Assembly (NCBI GenBank): GCA_028829895.1
Contig: CM054177.1
Span: 34,249,064-34,313,063, forward strand
Length of the DNA: 64,000 nucleotides
Direction of reading: 5' to 3'
Source of the DNA: Sinotaia quadrata
Lineage: Eukaryota; Mollusca; Gastropoda; Architaenioglossa; Viviparidae
The notes beneath the pieces are model-generated. The model saw only the letters and a program-made list of their open reading frames with translations, was not told where the DNA came from and made no database searches. Shown here in pieces: positions 25,701 through 34,700 of the stretch (within the stretch, counting starts at the first letter, position 1; every line of letters starts with the position of its first letter). Both the position numbers and the translations under genes were made by a program.

Positions 25701-28700
25701 CCTTTCTTTTCATTGTAATTTTGTATGCATTACTGCCTACTATATATCAGATAACAAATGTTTACCATCTTTTTTCCCCTATTATATTTTAAATCATTGC
25801 TGATTTTTTTTGATAATCCTTCAGCATTAAATGTTACTGAGTTTCATCTTAGTAGTATTCCATTTAATGTTTTACAAATTTCTTTTTATTTTTTTTTACT
25901 TCAGCTTATATTTGGTCAATAATTATAGAGCTCTAAAATATAGGTTTTGACTTACACTCAGGTGAACATATACATGAGTATGTATGGTAGACTAGCATTT
26001 ACCATTTAAAGAAATAGATATAAAGCAGCCTCAGTCATTAACACAATTAGTTATGGACTAGCCTCAGCCATTTAAGCAAATGAGGTATTGACACGTACCT
26101 CAACCATTTGCAAAGATAAGTATAAACTAGCCATAACCATTTCAGGAGACAGGTATAAACTAGTCACAGCCATTTGAAAATATAGCTATAGATTAGCCTC
26201 AGACATTTAAAGAGATGGGTATAGACTCACCTCAGCCATTTAAAGAGAAAGATAGAGAGTAGCCTGAGCCATTTAAAGAGAAAGATATAGAATAGCCTCA
26301 GCCATTTAAAGAGAGAGAATAGCCTCAGTCATTTAAAGAGAAAGACAGAGAGTAGCCTCAGCCATTTAAAGAGAAAGATAGAGAGTAGTCTCAGACATTT
26401 AAAGAGATAGGCATAGACTAACTACAAACATTTGTCAGACATAAAATTATCCTCAACATACAAATTCTAGTCATTTCCATCTCTCTCCCTCTCACACACA
26501 CAAAATTACCTGAATTGTATCATGAATTTCTGAGGTCATAAGACAGCGTGCACGCTCCAAAATATCTTGGCATTTCTTATTAGCAAATAACACATTAACA
26601 TTCTGTACATAATCCAGCAAAATGTGACAAGAAGCATCGATGAAACCAATTGAGACAAGCTTTTGCTGGAATTTCTCTGTAATGGCAATTACTTCATGAA
26701 AAGTCTCTAGTTCTTTACTTGAGTTTGGAATTGCATGAGATAAGCATTCTTTTACAATTCCTTCAAGGACCTGAAACAAAGGGTGTGTCAAGCAGTCAAA
26801 TCCTTTTCAAGTATATGAAATCTGATAATGAATAGACAGATGTATGTAAATGTGCTTTGTTACTACCAACAGCTTTTTCAAATTTAATCAAAGAACATTT
26901 CTTCCAAATGGTTATAAAGTGTGCATTATTTTGTTACTCTTTTCCATTTACCAATTGTTATTGGCTTTGGCTAAAAATCAACATTAATGTGATTTCTATT
27001 ATTGTGAGTTTTATTCTCATAATTACAATCATATATTACAGAATGCTAAATCAATAAACATAGACTCCCTGATATACAAATTACCCATAATTTACTGAAA
27101 AGGGATTAAAAAAATATTTTCATTTCTATATGCTTTATAAAAATACATGACTTTATACAATATCATGACCTGAAACATACTTATAGATTGTTAAATACAG
27201 CTTAAAAATCATATTTTGCAAAATAGTTCTAAGACTGGAAGGGTTAAAATCTTATTCTGTAGATAAATAGCTAATATTTGAAAAGAAAAATGCTAATCTT
27301 ATTCTGTAGATAAATAGGTAATATTTGAAAAGAAAAATGCTATTCTTATTTTGTTGATAAATAGCTAATATTTTAAAAAGAAAAATGCTATGTATCTTAG
27401 TGGTCATCAGTCCCCTTACTGAAAGAAATCTTTGATAAACATTGTAAAAGAGTTGAGAGATATCCAAACCTTATTTCCTATCTCATGACCTAGCAGTGTT
27501 ATGAGTGACACTTTGTTCTCACAAGACACGCCAGCATTAGCCTGTTCTTGCCTTGGCACTTTGTACTGGAAGCTTTCCAACAGGATATCCAAGAGGCTTC
27601 CCACATTGACAAATACCTCCATAAAGCAAGGTTGTGTTTGGTCACTAGCTGCTTTTATCACTAACTGTTTGCCCTCATTTAAGGATGTTTCAGTAATCAA
27701 GACCTTCTTCCAATGAAATATCAAGTCATAAAAGACATATTTCAATAACTGGTGTCCAAAAGTTTGAATCTTGTTATCTAGCTGGCCTAGGGAATCCAAA
27801 GCTGCAACCACCTGCATCATTCACAAGAAACTATCTGATTAATATAACTAAAACCAATTTTATAAAGTAACAAATTTTATGAGAAATGTCAAAGATGCGA
27901 AAGCTATCGATATTATGACATAATTCACATGTAAAAGAAATACAATTATAATGGTCAAAATGTCCTAAAGATGCACCATAATTTAATTTTTAATAACAAA
28001 ACTAGACAATGTTTTCTAGAAATAGACTCATGAAGGTTATTTTGGCTTATTATATGCCATATGCCTAAAGTAAAACTGCTTTTAGTTTTACAAGGGTAAA
28101 ATCTTGAACTACTGACCTACATTTAAATTAAGCATGTTTTCAATAAGTGTCAGTGGGGTGCTTAATCTTTAGCTTGCAAGCTTCACCAGAAACAAGATCA
28201 ATGAAAAACATGGTCCAATACAAAGTGTCCCAAAATTATCTTTACAATTCTGATACTGAATGAAATACTAATATGCAGAAAATTAGCACTCAAGGAAATT
28301 TTGACAGGGAAAATCCCAAAGTTTTTTTAAAATAATGTTATAACAAGTTCTAAACCTTCAAGGCATGTATGTATATCAGATTTTGTTTGAATAAACCATT
28401 CAACACTTTGATTTCTCCTGTGGATTCATTGTGACTTAAAGGAGGAATGAAAATCTGAAAAAATATGAAGATGAAAAAACTTGTCAAAACTTGTCATTCT
28501 GGAAATGGGAAAACCCCAGTATTTCTACACTGCCTGATTGACTTTTTATATTGGACAAAAGATGTAAAAATAATTTTTGGACACTTTTTAGCATGACAGA
28601 TTACATACATATGTAAGTAAACTATGATTTTTGTGAGCTTATAAAGGTGTTTCGCAATATATTAAATTATTTGAGAAAAATTTTCAAAGTATATACTTTG

Positions 28701-31700
28701 TAACTACTTAAACAAAATGGATGGGGATAATTTCTGAAGCTGATAAGATGATAGCAATGGTAAAGATGGGGACTTTGTTGGTTGTGTTATAGGTGATGGA
28801 AATTGAAAGTGATAATGATGTGAATGTTTTAATTGCTGAGATAATGTGAGCAGCAGAAGTATATATCAGAAGCCCCTTGGGTGAAGAGAGTTAAATAAGA
28901 CAGTCATAGCAAGAAATATTATTCAGGCAAAATATATTATTCTGGTGTACCAAAATAACATGAAAAGGATGAAAAGAGTTTTAAGAGAAAGACATAATAA
29001 AGTGAGTTATTTATCTGGTGGATAAAACTTCCCAGGAAAATGATGAGGAGAGTTAAATATTATCATCATAAAAGAGTTATTTATTTGGTGAACATAATAA
29101 ATAAAATGATAAATACAGTGTGTCAAAATACCAGAGTATATTTAATATAGTATGTATATTTTAAAAATCTATATAGATGTTTTAAAGACTTTAGTATACA
29201 AATGCTTCTAGATAATTGGCCAGTTAATACTAGAAATATTTTATCAGTTGTTGCATTTGACTTTGGTCATTGAAATATTTTCATAATTTATAGTCAATTA
29301 TTACATTAGTTTTTATGTTTAGATAAAAGACATTTTAGGTTCTTCTAAAAATATTTAGAATTTATTATTGAAAGAACGTTTTTAATTTCAATTGTAATTT
29401 CTAAGAAATGTAAAAATTCATGAATTATTGTTTTTTACTTCTGAGAAAGTAAATTTTAATGATAAATATGAAAAGTGACAACTATGTTATAAAAATATTT
29501 CATTTAACATTAAGACTGGTGAATGAGTAATATTTTGGATGATTGTAAAACTTGTTTACAACAACTTTCTTATGCAGTTTCAAGGTTTATAATTTGGATT
29601 AATATTTGAATAAAGACAACACCTTCAGAAAATAAAAATAAAATAAACAGAGTCATAATACAAATACCATAAAACATTTCTAATGACTACAAATATATGT
29701 ATAATGGTAGCTTGATTTAAAATAAATGTGAAATTTTTTTAAATTTCTATTTAAGAGCTTTATTAAAAGAAAATTTTAATGAACATGAATACTTTTACAC
29801 TCTGTTTATTTCTAAGTATCTTGGATATATGATAATAGTAATAACTGACTCTATCCATGGATTGGGATTAAGAGTTTAAAACAAACCAGAATTTTCTTAC
29901 CTCACTCAGTGAGTTCTGTTCATTTTCAGTGCCCTTAGGCAATTTCAATTCACAGAAGTGCATATGTTCTTTTTTTCTTGCCTCATCTCCCTTGCTATGT
30001 ATTAAATTTTCCACTTGTGGAAGACTGTCTATGTGAGTCCAAGTGATCATTGCTTTCCATGCATCATTTAAGTTCTGAATCAGATTCTGCTTTAACACTT
30101 TCTGTTCAATGCGCAGCGCTATAAAAATTTTAATCTACCAATCAAATAATGTAAAATACATATTAGTGTGTAAAATTCCTGAATGCTTCATAAAGTAAAA
30201 AATTGAAAATGCTAAAGTATTTTTACCCCTAAAGTAAACTATTTCTTAAGGGTGCAATGCTAACCAATATAGGACACCTAAGAAAATATTCAAATAAATG
30301 ATTTACCAGTAAACCAAATTTAACTTAAAACTGTCTTTATGTCAGAATTAATATGCAAATTTGAAGATAGCGTCCAATCATGTCTTTTTATTCCCAAGTG
30401 GATATGGTGATCAAAAGTTAAGATTTTTAGATAATCAGATCGAGAGTTAAGTATTTTAGATAATCATGTCTTTTTCACTTCTAATCATATAAAATTTATT
30501 CAAACATTGTTAAAATTGCTTAAGAAAACATATTTTACTTTACACCAGAGGAAAGAGTAACTATAGATTAAAACTGCAGTTCAGAAAGAAAAGAATTCTG
30601 CATTGCCTCTCTAATGACATTATATGACAAGGGTAGAACATACTTTTACAGTGTGCCAATGGTAACAGAGATCGGTGGCAAGTGAGGGAAGATAGCATTT
30701 AAATTTTACTAATTTTGTTTACCCACACTGAGCTTAATCCACATGTAGTAAATCAGTGATTACAGAGCAATTTTTATATGTACCCGATATAAACCTATTA
30801 AGATATTCCAGGGTAAGAATTAATACTCATTTGAGAAGGTAAGGCACACAAAGAACTTAGCAGTTGTTGAAATTTGTCGTATTTTGTCAAATTAAAAATG
30901 AAAATACAAGACTGTCAGCACATATTCAGAATAAAAGCAGTTTTATCCATAGTTAACAAGATTTACCCATTTATCAATGTCATATATTGTTATTAAAATA
31001 ATATACATTTTACACTTTAAAGATAACAAATCTGTCAATGCAAAGTGTTTATGAAATATTAATGAAGGTAAATTGCTAACATTAAAATCGAGACAATTGG
31101 TTCAATGTAATTACTGTTAGTTCACTTATTTTGTATTATATAATTAAAATTATTACAGTTAATTAAATAATACATATATATATAATACTAAATCTAATTA
31201 TGAGATCAACTAGTAAAGTATATTACTGATGTACTGTTTGAACCAACTAACTAAACTATTATGATATAGCTGCTGACTTTGATGGAAAAGAAGCAATATG
31301 TTTTATTGTATATTATAATAAGCTGACCTTAAGATATTAGTTATCAGTTGAATAACTCTACAGCTATCACAAAAATTCTTTCTTATATAAAATTTCTGAT
31401 ACCATTCCTTAACTGTGCACTATTATTCTGAAATTACAGACATTCATTTAATAAACCATTTAAATGTCTTACTGCAAAGGAGATTAATAAGTAGCACATG
31501 AGGAGTGTAAATTTTGACGGAACAATTTAAGTTGTCAGTTAATACTAGAGTTAGGTTTTAAGAAATTTTATATATTTTCCAGATCTTTAATTTACATTCT
31601 TTTTTAGATATAGAAAAAGAATCTGAAACCTTTATCACTATCTCAAGTTATCAATTACTGGAACGCAATCAGTACCTACCAACATAAATCCAATTAAAAT

Positions 31701-34700
31701 ATTTATTTTAGGTAGTCCCACTGCCGCCGCTTTATGGGCAAAAACTCGTAAACGCACACAAATTTACTAAACTTTACTCCAGAGCGGTTTTCTTCACATT
31801 AAACCTCAACTAAACATTTTTATATGAAAATAAAGATCGATGTTTTGTCTTTTGAACTGTTTTGTTGTTTTTTTCTGAATTTTATTATAGTATCCATAAA
31901 CTTTGACAAAAGTACCTTAAGGTTGCAACAAAAATGGGTCAAATGTCACCTCATGGCCAAAAAAGTTAAATTCACGTTTTTGGGTACCAAGTTTTAAGAA
32001 GAAAGCGAAGCCTGCAAGGTTTTGTAACCACAAAACTGATTGGTCCTTTAAATAGAGGACAGATAACTCTTTACACTCATATACTTTTCACTTTTGTTTG
32101 ATGTGAATAACCAAATAAATTTTCAAACTAAAAAGTTCACGATATACTTTTTGGAAGAAATATTTATCACAAAATAATGAAAAAATATATTCTGCGGAAT
32201 TTCAACATCTTTCTAATGATATGCCGTAGTCCTTGATTAGTGACCCTTGCAAGATCCGCTAAATTAAAAACCCGTAGTACGCATCCCATTTCAGTCATGA
32301 CTTCCTTGTGTAAAACGCGTGTTGACGCTACCGCTGATTTTTCTGACATTTTATACGAACAGTTGAAACCTCTTAGTAGTAAGATGTTTCTGTGAGCATT
32401 TAATAATGATTACTGTACTCTGTGATTATTTTATCTGTAAACATATCTCTATTTTTAAAGCGGAATTATTAATTTTGTCCTTATCATCACTATCGCTTCC
32501 GTAGTTTGAAAATAGGTTAGTCGGTGCGTCACTCTATCACGAAAGTTTGACTGCTATTTCCTTGCAATATATATTTTGAATTCGCTGATCGTATTTAAAT
32601 ATATTATTTTATTTACTTAATTAATTTTAGTCATGATGGTAATCTCATTATTTAGAAAAAATCGTTTCTTACAACGATAATTTAAAAAAGAAAAGATAAC
32701 TCTTGATGCAAAAATAGTAAACAGCCGAAACACTTGGGACTGTGAAATGTTTATTTCATGCAGTGGATTTATAATAATACTAAGATATTTTATTTAGTAA
32801 ATGCTTTTATATACATACATTTTAAATAATTTTAACCTGTTTTGTTTTGAATTTGAACATAATGTTTTCCTCTTCATTTTTAAAATTTGTCAAGCTTCTG
32901 CCTTTGTTTTGGTTTCACAATCTTTTAATTTCTTTGGTGGTACAGAAATGAAGAATAAATTAACATGAGGACTTTTATATTACATTATTTAATTATTAAA
33001 GACAGCAGATTCATCAATATTTCTTGTATATTTTCTTTTAATAAATTAAAAACTGGTTGATGAACAGCCTATAGTTTTCACATTATTTAATTAGGCCCAT
33101 TAATTGTAGTAGGATTTTTCATTGGTGAGCAACTAGAAGTTCACAGTACAAACACTGCTAAGATAATATTTATGGAAAAGTATAGAAATAAGAATATTTT
33201 TAAGTGGGGTGATAGCATGGACTGTGATGATGTGGATGCCAAGTTTGTATTTAGGGATTAACAATGGAGACAACAAACAGAAGAACCTGGACAGGTGTTG
33301 ACTTTAATGCATTACATGAAGGATTTTCTATTTATAAAAATATGTACTTGATTAATATTTGAATCTATGTTATGCATATTCATTGTTGGAAATAAAAGCA
33401 CATAATTAAATTATATTTATAGTGTACATTATATTTATTATTATATTAAATATCATGTCACTAATGTGTACTTCATGTAAACGTGGATAGAGTTTTAGAA
33501 ATAGAATAAAGTTATCCATACATATTTTCATTATATTTCAATGCTTTAATTTACTTGTCACACAATGCTTTAATTTACTTGTCACAAAACTTTCAAAACA
33601 TAAAGATATGTATTACTTATTATTTTGTTATAATTAATAATAGTATGTGTTGAGCATGTTTTTATATCTATGAATTATACATAAAGAATACCAAGTATAC
33701 AATTTTAAAGATTTTTTAAATAAAAAAGTTTTTATTGTAAAAATATTAATTCAGATAAAACATAGATAACTGATCTGTCTTTAGATAAATGGATAACTCA
33801 TTGTTGATCATTTTGATAGGTGAACCAAAACTGTGCTATGTATAGTTTCTAAGATGTGATCATTTATCTGTTTTAATTTTCTTTGTAATTAAAAATTGTA
33901 TAGTAAAATGAAAAATATAACTTAATATGTGATTAAACAGAAATTATCTTTATACATGTAGAAGGACTATAGTTTACTGATCATTTTGATATGTGAACCA
34001 TAACTGCGTTATGTATAGTTTCTGAGATGTGACCGTTTAGCCGTTTTAATTTTCTTTGTAAATAAAAATTGTACAGTAGATGTAAAAATGTAACTTAATA
34101 TGTGATAAGACAGAAATTATCTTTATACATATAGATAGAGTATAGATTGCTGATCATTTTGATATGTAAACCATCTCTGTATGATGTATAGTTTCAGAGG
34201 TATGGCAGTTTGCTTGTGTACGTTTTCTGTATTAAACTTCGTTAATGCTTTTTCTTTGTTAAAATTTGCTGAAAAGCCCATTTTCTTTTGCAATTTATAA
34301 TAAACTGAAAAGTAAATTTTGCATTATATCTGTTTTTTCTTGTTGTATGTGACCATGTTTATTAGAATTGTTGGATTGTTTTTTAGTGTGGTTTATATTT
34401 TACTTGTAATAAACTTGGAAAATCACACGTTCATTATGTCTTAAAAAAGTTGACCACAAATAATGACACTAAATTAATGATATCTCAAAAAGTATTGCAG
34501 CTTTCATCACAATTTTTTGTACACAAACTTATTTCATCATACACATATTTTGAGCATAAAATATTTATACTATATGAAGTAGAAAAAAATGAGTGGGACT
34601 ACCTATTTATTTTACTTCTCCAGTTAAGCTTTGGTTTTTAAGCAGGCTCTCTACTAATTTAAAAGTCATAATGTAAATGGTTTAACCTCTTCTTCTCTTT

